DNA of 64,000 nt from Adenophora triphylla var. japonica (taxonomy: Eukaryota > Streptophyta > Magnoliopsida > Asterales > Campanulaceae). A model generated the notes under the pieces. That model made no database searches. It saw nothing but the letters and a program-made list of their open reading frames with translations, and had not been told where the DNA came from. Location: NCBI GenBank assembly GCA_022495995.1, contig JAFEMH010006974.1:1-64000 (forward strand), written 5' to 3'. Both the position numbers and the translations under genes were made by a program. Of this stretch, positions 13,208-25,132 are shown piece by piece (position 1 is the stretch's first letter; every line of letters starts with the position of its first letter).

Positions 13208-13397
13208 TGGGCACTATCATTTAGAAGATCTACTTCTTCCCTACTTTCTCATTTATTCAAGAACAAGATCAAGAACACAATCATGGAATCACAAGGTACA
13301 CGCTTCCGTATTATTCTTCTTCTTCTTCTTCTCCTTCTCTTCTTAATCTAGTCATGAGTCTGCCTTCATGGTTAATGGATCGTTAATGTTCCAAACA
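13208..13397 (+). mobile_element. Copia-1 5' LTR, distal part only
   Basis: These 190 bp match the end of the LTR at 18995-19464 (from about 19282) with small indels, including the CTT-repeat tract, and end ccaaaca. The first 280 bp or so of the LTR are missing because the gypsy-B LTR abuts here. The expected remainder, starting TGTTAGAACATGG, should lie left of the window if gypsy-B inserted into this LTR. Confidence 0.85.
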
Positions 13398-13399
13398 AT

Positions 13400-13411
13400 T
13401 GGTATCGCAGC
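13400..13411 (+). other. Primer binding site of copia-1
   Basis: The bases tggtatcgcagc lie 2 bp after the LTR end and resemble the initiator-Met tRNA primer site with two changes. They confirm that 13397 is an LTR boundary and that the element reads on the + strand. Confidence 0.7.
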
Positions 13412-13888
13412 CTACTCATATAGTAGATTGAGTTTGAAATTATTATAAAGCCTTATGCTTTAATTCTTGTATGATTTCATTTAGTTTTTGTTCTTGATCA
13501 TGATACTCATCTTGTCTAAGAGTATTATATTCATAAAACTTCATTCTATTTCTGATTTTGGTTTACTCAAAGGCTTTCAATTCTTAATGTAAGATTATCT
13601 CATTTTTGAACATAGCCACCATCCTTGGATGTGTTGTGAGTTTGTTTCATATGTAAAGCCACGCATTTAAAAAATGTGATGTGAGTATGCGGATCTACTT
13701 GCTTTGGTTGAATATTGATTCACCATGAAGTTAAGAATTGATAGTCTAATTGGGTGTTATGGCTCGTTGTCCCGGCAAAGGGCCCGGCGCCTCCGTATGG
13801 TATGACTCTCTCTATTTGGTTCAAAACCTGCTCATAAAAGGGTGTTAAAAATGGTGACTTTTCATCAAATCTCGGGCACTGGGCACAT

Positions 13889-14071
13889 GGGCGGTCGCCC
13901 ATCTTGATCCGAGCGGTCGCCCAGCGTGTACAAAGCAACTTCAATGTCTGTGGAAATGCAGCTTTGGGGCGGTCGCCCATCTTGACTCGCGGTCGCCCAT
14001 GTGTACAGCCGACTTGAATATTTGTGGAATTGAAGCTGGGCGGTCGCCCACCTTGACCCGAGCGACCGCCC
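13889..14071 (+). repeat. Dyad motif cluster GGGCGGTCGCCC in the copia-1 leader
   Basis: Six copies of a GC-rich motif, gggcggtcgccc or a shorter form, occur at about 13889, 13912, 13966, 13989, 14038 and 14061 (the last as the complement, gcgaccgccc). They sit in otherwise AT-rich DNA between the primer site and the first gag-like reading frame. Spacing alternates about 23 and 50-55 bp because copies come in pairs separated by a common ttgacccgag-like spacer, so this is a tandemly repeated pair. ORFs on both strands here are by-products of the repeat. Confidence 0.85.
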
Positions 14072-14889
14072 ATGTATGCGTAAGCTTAAAATGTTTATGT
14101 AACTACACCCTTTTGGTCATTCGTGCCCTTTTGGTCATTTGTGATAATTTGTTAATAAATTATAGTATCTCGGACACTAGTCGCGCTTCGGCGGTTCTTA
14201 GAGTTATCAAACTTTAAGAATGGATCGGGTAGAACAAAAGGATATTGTCTTTTATTAATAAATTTCGTTTGTTTCTTTACCATTTAAAATTTTCGTAAAT
14301 TACCTTAAAGTCTTAAGTGCCCTAAAGTATGATTAATTATATGCTTAAACATATTTATTCATTGTTTAAATAATATTGTTGCCAAAGCAATTTACGTTAT
14401 TTAAATACAAATTTGTTAAAGTGATGAATGTAAATATTGATATGTGATAACATGCTTGTTTCCCAAAGGAGACCTTGTTATTGACTAAGTGTTTACATTC
14501 ATGGGTAATAATTGAACTAAACTTTTGGTCATTTTAAATGCCGTGGAACCATTCCAAAGGAAGACGGGTGTTTAAAGTGAATCGCTTATATTCTTTATTA
14601 CCGGAAACAAGTACCTTAAATTTTAGGACATTATTTATACTTGATCCGGCCCAAATAAAGGCAAGTATTTAAAATGTGTTGTTTAAAGCTATTTGTTTAT
14701 CCTAAGATAAATAAAATTGTGAGTCAATTCGCAATCCAAAGATTAGTCTTGATGTCATATTGATTATCTTTTTATTTTGATGGAATTCATTTGATATAAT
14801 TAATCATTATGTAGTTTCTTATATATGTTTTATTTCATTCTTGTTCTTCTCCTTCGTATTTGATTAATGCTTCATCCGTAACTACACGC

Positions 14890-17800
14890 TATAAATGATG
14901 CACCTTTCCTTACTGGGACTAAACTTAAAACTTGGAAAAATAATATAACGATGATCTTAGGCAATATGGACATCAATCACGCATTTGGGGAATCAAGTCT
15001 CGCCGCCTTCACTAAAGGGAAATACCGTTATAGAACGGAATAATGTTGAGCAATGGGAACGGTCCAACCGCGTGAGTCTAATGATCATGGAAAATATAGC
15101 TGTAGACATTTTGGACAATGTCTCGAAATCGAAAATGCTGGAATTTTTTTCTTGAATTCTTGTGGAAACTTGTTTCCATTCGGTACAAGGGTGACGAAAA
15201 TCTTCGGGAGTACATTATAGAATTATTTCATCTTTGGATCAAACTAAAAGCACTTAAATTAGAGATTTCGAAAGATTTGCTCGTGCACTTAGTTTTGATC
15301 TATCTTCCTCCTCAATTTGGTCCTTTTGAAGTGACCTATAAATGTCAAAAGAAAAAGTGGAATATTAATGGATTACTTTCACATATGACATTAGAGGAAG
15401 ATATGATGAAATATCTCAAATTAGGAAAGTACTCACTCAAAGATTTACTTCTTCTCGTGGGATTAAGAGAAGAGGGAAGGAAATTGCGGTTGCAAGTTAT
15501 AAGAAGCATAAGGGATCATTTAAAGATCATAAAGTCAAGAAATGCTTCTTTTGCAAGGACCTTACTCGCATGAAGAACGACTACCATAAGTATCGCAAAT
15601 GGCGAATTCAGATGGTATCTCATTCGGGTCTTGTTTGTACTAAGGCAAATTTGGTTTCAATTCCTTAATATACATAGTGGTTGTATTTGGTGCAACAACT
15701 CACATTAGTTCATGTATGCAGTGGTTGCCCGAATTTCCGAATTCCAGCAAGCATGAGAAATACATCTATATGGAAGCCGAAAATCCGGTTGAAGTTATAG
15801 GCATAGGGACTTTTAGATTATTGATAAGTACGGCTATTATTTTGTATTAAATAATACATTCATTGTACCATCCTTTTGATGAAATTTAATATCTATCACA
15901 ATTTTGACAAGGAAGGTTACTCTTGTTCTTTGGTAATAATAAATGTGATCTTTATTTTAAATTCCAAACTTGCTCAATACTAGTACTTTGTCATATATCG
16001 ATAATCTTAATTTACTTGACACAACAAGAAAATGAATGGGTCCCATAATAATGAAACCAAAACTAAAGGCACTAAGCAAAAATTATCAAGTGAAAATTTT
16101 TGTATTCTATGGCATAGGCGTTTGGGTCATATCTCCAAAGAGAGAATTGATAAAGCTTACGTCTGAGGAAATTCTAAAAATAACTTGATACTCCGGATAA
16201 AACTTTTGCATTAAGTGTTTTAAAGAATAAATTTACAAACATTAAAGGAAATAAAATTTTGAGAATATCAAACGCCTTGGAACTAATTCATATGGACATT
16301 TGTGGACCATTCATTAATCCTTCATGGAATGGTCAACAATATTTCATTACGTTCATGGATGATTACTCTCGTTATGGATACATTATTTTCTTTCATGTAA
16401 AGTTTCAATCATTGGACGTTTTCAAGTCTTTTAAGGCATAAGAAAGACTATTAAGAACGTTAAATTCGATCATAGTAGTGAAAACTACTGACGGTATAAC
16501 GTATTGGGTGAATAACGTCCGGTCCTTTACACTCGCTTATTTTTTGAAGAGTGTAGGATTGTCCCTCACTACACCATGCCGGGCAAACCTAGCATAGTAT
16601 ATTGGAGAGACATAATAGAATTCTTAAGGATATGGTAAGAAGTATGTTTTCTTGTACTTCTTTACCTCACTCATTATGGGCGAAACATTAAAAACCGCAG
16701 CTTATATTCTCAATAGAGCACCTTCAAAAGCTACCGACAAAACCCCTTATGAGTTATGGACGAATAAGAAACTGTCCTTAAATCATCTTCATTCATGGGG
16801 GTGTCCAGCAGATGCTAGACCTTATAAGGTCTAATGAGGGCAAACTGGACATAAATACTGTTAGTAGCTATTTTGTAGGGTATGCCGAGAGATCTAGGGG
16901 ATAAAAATTTTATGACCCGAAAACTAGAACATTTTTTCGAGACTGACAATGTTAGGTTCCTTGAGGATGTTGAATTTAGTGGGAGAAATAGTAATGATTT
17001 TGAATTTGAAGAGTTAGAGGAATCACTCTTTGTTCCTCAAATTTTAGTTCCTGTTGAAAATCAAGTAATTGTACCTGAAATTCAACAAAGAACATACAAT
17101 TCAAAATAATATAGAGACTCCCGTAAATAACGGACAACATGAAAATGTTGGACATAATAAAATTCAACAACCTCAAAATGAGGATGAACCGGTGCCCTTA
17201 ATAAGATCTACTAGAGAAAGAAGAAATGTTATTCCGGATATTTATGATATGTATCTTCATGGAGAATGAGGACACCTTAAGTTTAGTGGGAGATGATCTA
17301 ATCACCTTCCATGAAGCCATTAATAGTCCTAATTCTCATAAGTGGATCAATGCCATTAATGAGGAGTTAAAATCAATGAAAGACGATGACATTTGGGATC
17401 TTGTCCCATTACCTCGAAGGTGTAAAACCTATTGATTATAAATTGATATTTAAAATCAAAAGGAATTAGCAAGGTAATATGGAAAGATATAAGACACGTC
17501 TTTGTTACTAAATGATTTAATCAAAAGGAAGGCATTGATTATAAAAAAATATTTTTTTTCTAATCTTCTAAAACCTCTTTTATGATCATTATGGCATTAG
17601 TGGCACATTATGATCTTGAGCTTCATCAAATGGATGTTAAGACAGCTTTTTCTCAATGGCAACATTGAGGAAACTATCTATATGAAGAAACCGTAAATGG
17701 TGACTAATTCGGATCAAACTAGTCAACTCGGTTTGTAAACTTAAGAAATCCATTTATGGGCTTAAGTAAGATCTCGTCAATGGTACTTTAAAATTTAACC

Positions 17801-18620
17801 AAGTTATTCTTTCATTTGGCTTTGAAATGAATCTTGGTAAAAATTGTGTGTACCATAAGTTCAAAGGAGTAGATTTATTATTTTGATCTTATATGTGGAT
17901 GATATTTGGATGATATTTTTCTTGCTAGTAATGAAAAGGACCTTCTAAAATAAACTAAAAAATTTCTCAAACAAATTTGAGATGAAAGATCTTGGTAAGG
18001 CATCTTTTGTATTAGAAATCCAAATACATCGTGATCGCTCACGAGGTATGTTAGGATTATCACAAAAGAGATATATAGAGAAGGTATTACAAAGGTTTAG
18101 CATGAAAAATTGTAAATCACATGACACCCCTGTCTCTAAAGGGAGATAAATTCAGTCTAAAGTAAATGTCCTAAAGATTAATTTTGAATCCAAGTATATG
18201 GAAAATATCCCTTATGCACCGAAAGTAGGAAGCTTAATGTATGCGCAAGTCTGTACTCGTACAGACCTTGTATTTATTATTGGGATGCTTGGTCAATACC
18301 AAAGCAATTCGGAAAGAAGAACATTAAGTCGCATCCAAAAGAATGATGAAGCACCTATAAAACATTAAACTACATGCTTATGTATATAAAATCGAATCAT
18401 TTTGAGATCATTAAGTATTCCGATTATGTTTTAGTGGATGCAAAGATGTCGAAAGACATCATATGGTTATGTCTCTTGTTGAAGAGAAATAAGTATAAAC
18501 TGAACAAATAGATATACAACTTATAGGATCAAACTCCATGTTATTGAATCCATTTTGTAAAGCGTAATCTCTTTTGATGTTTCACGAGCATACTGCTCAT
18601 ATGGGTGAAACAATTTTGAT
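14890..18620 (+). pseudogene. Copia-1 gag-pol remnant
   Basis: Ty1/copia domains appear in order in short broken frames. A gag region lies at about 14900-15570 (GTKLKTWK, later LREYI and LPPQFGPF). The pre-integrase histidine region is about 16100-16150 (LWHRRLGH) and the integrase core about 16259-16440 (HMDICGP, DDYSRYG). The integrase end is about 16650-16830. Reverse transcriptase covers about 17280-18130, including YVDD near 17890 and FEMKDLG near 17975. RNase H-like traces lie about 18230-18620. Stops and frameshifts occur every 60 to 150 codons. It is an old, dead copy. Confidence 0.85.
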
Positions 18621-18994
18621 AATGCTTAAATCAGTGGGAGTTTGTGTAGTTTTCTATTTCTTTGTGTTGTTTTTATTTATATTGATCTCATTTGGTTAAG
18701 TAGGACTAGTTGGAGAATATATATATGCGTTCTTCATATATATTCATTAATATTCCATGCTACATATCTATACTTAATCTATGTCATTTAGTTGGATATA
18801 TATGTGATTAATGTGGGTTTAGTTGCGAATCAATTACAACGACTGTCCCTTTAGTCCCTATACTTATAAGACTAATGGACGGGATTGTGTTGGATGACAA
18901 TAAACGTGCACATAAGGATTGTCATTCATGTTATAAATGATTAAGGAATTTATTTAGTAAAAGATACATATTAATATTAATCCAAGTGAGAGAT

Positions 18995-19464
18995 TGTTAG
19001 AACATGGATTAATTAATATGTGTTATTTAATTCCATTTGTTATAATCATTTAATAATGTTAAAGTATAGACAAAATGTGTAGAATTCCATTAGGTGTAAG
19101 TACCATTAAATGATGGGCATAATGGTAACTTCACACCATCATCTTTATGAAAGGGTGTAGTCCCTAAATGAAGTGCCCCTTCTCTTATTATATAAAGACT
19201 ATCCATCAGCCATTAGAGACACTAGTTACATATACAATTCAGTCATAAGAATTCTCTTCATTCATTAAGAAGATTATAGTGTGGGCACTATCATTTAGAA
19301 GATCTACTCTTCCCTACTTTCTCATTTATTCAAGAACAAGATCAAGAACACAATCATGGAATCACAAGGTACACGCTTCCGTATTATTCTTCTTCTTCTT
19401 CTCCTTCTCTTCTTAATCTAGTTGTGAGTCGGTTCATGATTAATGAATAGTTAATGTTCCAACA
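18995..19464 (+). mobile_element. Copia-1 3' LTR (470 bp)
   Basis: It starts TGTTAGAACATGG after the purine-rich ccaagtgagagat and ends ATGTTCCAACA. The distal 180 bp match 13208-13397. A CTT-repeat tract lies just inside the distal end. No target duplication can be tested because the left end of the element is outside the window. Confidence 0.85.
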
Positions 19465-20801
19465 AATGAATCTTTTAAAAATACAACCATCAAAATCAAG
19501 ATGGACAGTTGAATTTAAGCTTTCGGTTAATCGCTACTTGGCAGCCATATATCTTTTCCGTTTATTTTTATTTTAATGGTTGGTTCAGTTAGAAATGAAA
19601 TGTTTGAATACTCTTCCTGGCCCAAATTTTTTTTTTGAAACAAAAAAACTTAAATTAATTGCACGAACAAGAATTAATGCGAATACTCTCCACAATATTT
19701 AGAGGCTCATCCCAATTACAAAGGTTGCTTTCAGTTCTTACATTGAGCCTTTTACAAATCTCCAATCTTACATTGTAGTTTTTATATGACAATGTCTTAC
19801 AACAAACAAATGTTTTTTCAAGCGAAACTTGAACACTGCCGCATGTTGACATTAAAAAATTCCACTTGAGGAAAGAATATAGTTTTGAGAACTCTACTAA
19901 CTAAGACATTCAGGTCGAAAATAAACTTTCAACCGTGTTTTTCAAACATCGCAATACGATTCACCGCGTCATATAAATCAGTATCACGCAGACAACGATT
20001 GAATGACATATTCCCGATTGACAAATATAATTCTAACAACCTTAAAGTACAATGGCTCTCAACTAGAACAGAAAACAAATGACTATCAACGGGAAGAGAA
20101 AATAACATAAAAATCATCGGTAGATAACATACCATTTGGTGAATATCGGATAGATAAATGGTTAAGGAGCACTCATCTTTTCTAGAACAAATTGCCGCAA
20201 AGATGATGGTGGTAATGACCATAATTACTACTACGGTTGTTGTGGAGAAATTGGTCATCATGAAAGAGACAGTCCAACCCCATCATCAGTCTTCTCCATT
20301 TCATTCCATTCTCTCTCTTTCTCCCTCTTATTGTTGTCGTAGAAAAAATAAATTTATTTTTGACATGTCCTAAATTAAAATAACAATTAATAAATTAATG
20401 TGACATCAAGGAGAATCAAAAGAAATAACAAAGAAGTTTGTGGCAAATTAAAACTGCACATTTTATCAAAAAAAAAAATGTTCCAATTAAAATTACAAAC
20501 CTCCTAAAATGAAAATTATAATACTCCCTCCGGTCCTACTTTTTTTGTTACCCGACTAAGAATTCTATTTCGGTTTATTCCAAAAATGACAAATAATAAA
20601 TAGTATTTTTCAAACATTTTTATAACTTCCTTTTGTAAAATTACAAAAATAAAAATAAAAAATCAATACTTCCTCCCTACTTTTGACCACTTAAATTATC
20701 ATCAGTAAAATTTTGAACAATTATGTCACTAACTTACTAAAAATTGTTTACTCATTAATTAATGTTTTTAATAAAAGTGCAAATTATTTAGTAGAACTTT
20801 A
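19465..20801. other. Intergenic stretch, one weak small-ORF candidate
   Basis: AT-rich DNA. A Stowaway-like end (ctccctccggtcctactttt, from about 20524) has no matching opposite end nearby and is probably a decayed MITE fragment. Apart from the candidate exon at 20133-20261 I see no convincing gene. Confidence 0.5.
20133..20261 (-). CDS. Candidate first exon of a small secreted protein
   Basis: On the minus strand an ATG at 20261 opens 43 codons. They begin with a short polar stretch and a strongly hydrophobic run (VVVIMVITTIIFAAICS), which looks like a signal peptide. The frame reaches a good splice donor, ATG|GTATGT, at 20133/20132. Upstream on that strand lies a GA-rich stretch like a plant 5' untranslated region. 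The frame continues unspliced to 19929, and no clean second exon was found. The product is not recognised. It may be a broken or chance ORF. Confidence 0.25.
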
Positions 20802-21613
20802 GGCTCTGATTGTTTGTCGTAAAATGTTTTTCGGAAGACGTTTTTCCCATTTTTCGGTGTTTGGTAAACATTGAAAAATGGGGAAAATATTTTTCAGAAA
20901 ATGTTTTCCCCCCTTTTCGCCGTAAAATGATTTACGATTTTTTCCTAAGTAAAACATTTTCCGAAAATTGGTAACACCCTCATATACCTAATTTTTCATA
21001 CACCCCCACGGTACCCACCCCACTCACCACCACCCCCACCCCACTCACCATCACCACCACCACCCACACCCCACCCCCACCCACTCACCACCACCACCCT
21101 ACGCCTTGTTCCCCTCGGGTAAAAAAAAATTAATCATTTAAAATTTATTTTTAACAACTCCCCACCCCACTCCATTCACCACCACCACCACCCCTGCCCC
21201 CCACCCCCCGTCAGGTCTAAAAAAAAATTTAATCATTTAAAATTAATTTTTAACAACTCCTCACCCCACTCCACTCACCACCACCACCCCTGCCCCCCAC
21301 CCCACCACCACCCTCGTCTGTCAAAAAAAAATTAATCATTTAAAATTTATTATTAATAACTCCCCACCCCACTCCACTCACCACCACCACCCTTGCCCCC
21401 ACCACTTTCAAATTATCTCAAATTGTGTTTTTATCGAAAAATATTTTTATTAAACACATGATTTTGTTTTTTGGAAAATATTTTCCTTATCAAACAGTCA
21501 AAAACATGTTTATCTCATTTCTCGAAAAATATTTTACAGGAAATTCATTTTTCGAAAAATATTTTACAGAAAATCATTTTTCGCAAGTTATTTTATGCGA
21601 AACAAACGGAGCG
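20802..21613. mobile_element. Tourist-like MITE (812 bp)
   Basis: Imperfect terminal inverted repeats, GGCTCTGATTG at the left and (complement) CGCTCCGTTTG at the right, are flanked by TTA on both sides (20799-20801 and 21614-21616). This is the 3-bp duplication expected of PIF/Harbinger-type MITEs. The subterminal regions are a long imperfect inverted repeat rich in aaaatgtttttcg and its complement. There is no coding capacity. Confidence 0.7.
21000..21415. repeat. Tandem repeat inside the Tourist-like MITE
   Basis: About three and a half copies of a unit near 120 bp. Each copy consists of a C-rich part (ccaccccactcaccaccacc) followed by an A/T part (aaaaaaaaattaatcattta). The C-rich strand contains only C and A over long stretches. 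Confidence 0.8.
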
Positions 21614-22052
21614 TTAGTCTCATCTCGAGCCAGAGGATTTTTTATTTTATTTATCAAAATGTGCTTTAACTGAATCTATTATATAATACAGGAAGGGGTA
21701 ACCGCCTCTTAGCCCCTACATAAGTGGTGGCTGAGATTTAATCTTGGAAATCTAATTCAAGGGCTGAGATTTATCTTCCTTCTTCACTCCCCTCGGCGGT
21801 TGGCAACTCCTGGTAGCAGTTGTTCACCTCCCTGGCGTCATCTCTCCCCTCCCTCCCTAACTTGCAGATTCAATTCGAAAATGGTGAGCGTCCTCATCCC
21901 CATCTGCATCTCTCTCTCTTCTTTCTCATCAATCACTATCTCCCTGAACTGATTTTGTTTCTTTTTGTGTTGTATTCTTCAAATCGAACCCTAATTTCAA
22001 TTTCAATCTCTTTTTGCGAGCGAACAACTTTCCTCACTGAGCGAATCGGGCC

Positions 22053-22382
22053 ATGGGAAGTGGGCCGGAGGGACGAGGCGGAGTGTGCGGCGCTTTGTTG
22101 CCGGTCCATGCAAGGCCGGCGGGTTTGTGCTGCGTCAGCGCGAGGCGGAAGAGACGCAGGTGGCTGAGTAAGAAAGGATTTTTGATTCAAGGGGGTAGTA
22201 GCCACATGAGGAGCAGCTATGATGGTGCAGATTTGCTGATCCATGCGGCAGTTGTGGCAGAGATGATGACGAAATCGGCGGAAACCGATGAAGATGTGAT
22301 GGAGTTGGAGAGAGAAATGTGGGAACAGTTTTACGGAACCGGGTTCTGGAGAAGTCCAAGTCAAAGGGTTGATGACGTGTAA
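22053..22382 (+). CDS. Small basic ORF in Helitron-1, unknown product
   Basis: This 109-codon ORF is GC-rich at its start, unlike its surroundings. It has an arginine-rich patch (RRKRRRW, about residues 46-52) and an acidic C-terminal half (ETDEDVMELEREMWEQFYG). It is preceded by a CT-rich stretch like a plant leader, with a possible intron (ATG|GTGAGC near 21886), and followed by a good donor (acaag|gtaaat, 22388/22389). No family was recognised. It may be a captured host gene fragment, or part of the same transcript as the RPA-like gene. Real coding is plausible but unproven. Confidence 0.4.
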   Translation: MGSGPEGRGGVCGALLPVHARPAGLCCVSARRKRRRWLSKKGFLIQGGSSHMRSSYDGADLLIHAAVVAEMMTKSAETDEDVMELEREMWEQFYGTGFWRSPSQRVDDV

Positions 22383-22917
22383 TTACAAGGTAAATTTACA
22401 TATTTAAATTCTCAATTTGTTGTTATTTTTCTGGTGCTAAAAAAGGGTGTGTTTTTTTTTTTAATTTAATGTTCAATATTTTGTGGTGTTTGATAATGTA
22501 ATGTGAAGAATGGAGATGATATTTTTGGTCACAACGTGTGACTTATAATTATTATTAATTATTACACCCTCTCATCTCCCGTCACTAAGGTATACTCCAT
22601 ACTTATCAACTCCCGGATACATGAGAGCCTAAAATGTTAATCCTCGAGTGATGACTCACTCTTTCATGCTAAAAATACTTTGTTACCTTTATTTAGCTGC
22701 TGTAGTTTCCACTGCAATTTGTTAAAAAAGTTTGATGATTTCAAAAGTTAATGTACATGTAACTGCTGAATCTCAAAGGTTGGTTTATTGAATAGACAAT
22801 GAATTATTTGACTTTGTTCCCTCTACAACTGCTGTATGTATGCCACATGTTCATTCTAAAAACAACATCTTCCCTTTCTTTCTTGGTGTTATTATTGGCA
22901 TCAGCAACAGTTGAACA

Positions 22918-24982
22918 ATGGCAAGTCGTCAAATAACTATTGCCCATATGCAAAAAGGAAGGCAAAATATGAAGTTCATTTTTAGAGTTAGTCGTCTGTG
23001 GACTACCTACAATCCAAAGAAGGAAAGGGAGTTAATGAGCATGGATGTGAATGTAAGTGATTAACACCAATATCTTTTACTTTCATTGTGTATATTTCAC
23101 AAGTGGTTTAGATTATGATGTAAGTATTGCGATTTTTACCTGGATTTTTAAATTTCGCACCTTCGTTTCCCAACATGATTCAATATATGGCTGCATACGG
23201 AGTAAATTTGTGCCTGAATTTAATGAATTGCTCAAGGAGTATGGCAGCTCTTCTATTCATTGAAAAGCTTCAATGTAGACCATGCAAAGCCAACTTTTAG
23301 AGTGGTTCGGGGGGATCTTTATATCCTTTTGGATGGTGACACTTATTTGGAAGAATTGATCACAAATGTGCCTCCAATTGCTCCATACAAATTTGAATTG
23401 GTGCCCTTGATGACCTTGAAAGAAAAAGTGAGGCGAAAAAACATTTGTGTGGTATGTTATTCTCTGCATTCTTCAATTTCCCCAAACTCTATGTGCCTTT
23501 TAATATCATCTATGTTGGTAATTGAATATTCCTTTTTAAATGATTTTTTTTGTCTAGATGTAATTGGTTATGTTGTCGGAATATCGGAAGTGGGACATGT
23601 TAAAAATCAGCAAACATTGACTTTGCAACATTTGAAAATTGAAGATGAAAGGTAATATCAAGTTAAACTTCTTATATTAGTTTACTTAAACTTATCAAAT
23701 GACATATTTATACAAATAAAATTGAAGGAAGAATAAGAAGAAAATAACTTTATGGGGTAAGGACATGGTAAAGATGGTTGCTGATCTTTCTGCAACTAAA
23801 TATCGAGTATCGATAGTTACTTCAACAATTGTCAGACTTGAGAACGATGGTAATATTTTCTCCCCTCTTGAATTTATTTTAAACCATATGTTCATAATGA
23901 AGTATGATTGTGAAATAAGTATCTGTCTATGACTCAATCGTTGCCTTTGTGAATGATATTCAGGTCCCGTTGCCCTCTCCAATAGCTAAGCAACTAAATT
24001 TTATGCTGATGAAGGTTTCTTGGAAATACGAGATTTTCTGAGGAATGATTTCTTGATCATAATATTTTCACCAAAAATGTATTGTACGTATATAGTATTT
24101 GTATAAATATATTACTAATAAGTTCACTCTGCTATTTAGGTGTGGTGCACTCTCTGTTGATAAGGCGATAAACACTATTCTCATGCGCAATACTTTAGTT
24201 TTTAAAGATGAATTTGAGAAGAATCGTCGGTCTATTGCAAGTGTTTTGGAAACCCTAGATAGTGGAGGTTCCTTCGTAAGCTTTTATGCATAACTTCATA
24301 AAATTATGAGTTCAATTACTGTTTTAGCTTAATATCTAATTTCTCTTTCGCCTTTTATAGAATGATATTCTTTTTGTGAGTGGCTATATTTCTAAAATTG
24401 GCGAAGCTAATGGTTGGAAATATAACTCATGTTCTGTCTGTAAACGCAAGGTGGCATTTTCTGAAGGCGAGATACATTGTGATTATTGTGAGAGGCCAGA
24501 AACCTTACCTGTGCTGCGGTAAATGATAAACTTTTTCAATGGTATTGTTTGTTTGACTTAATATTTTCGACAATTGATATGTATCTAACATTGCTTTAAT
24601 TTTATCATAGGTATATAGTCGAGTTTGAGATTGATGACAATGAAGGCGGTTACTTGAATTGCGTTATGTTTGATCATGAGGTCGAGAAATTGATAGTGTT
24701 TAAGGCACCTGAATTAGCACAACTTATTTTAGAGGTCTTTCCTTTACTCTCTTTAAAAGTATTAATGTATCATCTCTTCCTAGGCATTTTTTTAAGATTA
24801 ATGTCTCATTGGAATTACATGAAGATATGGAATCATCTATCCCAAAACAGCTTGCTCGAATTGTAGGGAAAAGGTATATATTTCAACTGAAATTTAATGA
24901 GAAGAGTCGAGGAACATTGAATGAAAACTTAACGGTTGCTAGAATTCTTGAAGAGAACGATATTCAGGAAAATATTGATTGA
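22918..24982 (+). pseudogene. RPA1-like single-stranded DNA-binding protein (Replication protein A 70-kDa type), broken
   Basis: The exon-intron layout of a plant RPA1-like gene is recognisable. Exon 1 is 22918-23052 (45 codons, ATG to VN, donor GTAAGT). Later exons lie at about 23157-23451, 23558-23651, 23720-23850, 23964-24050, 24140-24275, 24361-24520, 24612-24735 and 24790-24982. They keep the OB-fold sequence pattern (IYGCIRSKF, VIGYVVGISEV, TLWGKDMV). A four-cysteine zinc-binding segment of the RPA C-terminal domain also survives (CSVCKRK, then CDYCERP). A one-base deletion near 23261 shifts the frame, and an in-frame TAA lies in the segment near 23985 (SNS-stop-ATKF), so the full protein cannot be made. 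The intact gene would bind single-stranded DNA. Confidence 0.8.
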
Positions 24983-25132
24983 GACAACATCTTTACTTCA
25001 ACTGGTTAAAAATTTATATGTTAATTAAATGTTAATTTATGTCTTATCTTTTTGTAAACAACTTTTATTGTGCATCTTAAATTAATTATCATTTTGTAAC
25101 TATAATGTTTATGTTAATTAAAAAAAAAATCG

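Noticed and set aside
13720..14073. 117-codon minus-strand ORF with GDRP repeats
   Set aside because: Produced by the GGGCGGTCGCCC repeat array in the copia-1 leader.
20524..20700. Stowaway-like end ctccctccggtcctactttt
   Set aside because: No inverted partner with a TA duplication; the nearby cttcctccctacttttgacc is in direct orientation.
21820..22364. ORFs overlapping 22053-22382 on both strands
   Set aside because: Out-of-frame shadows; the 22053 frame has the better composition and context.
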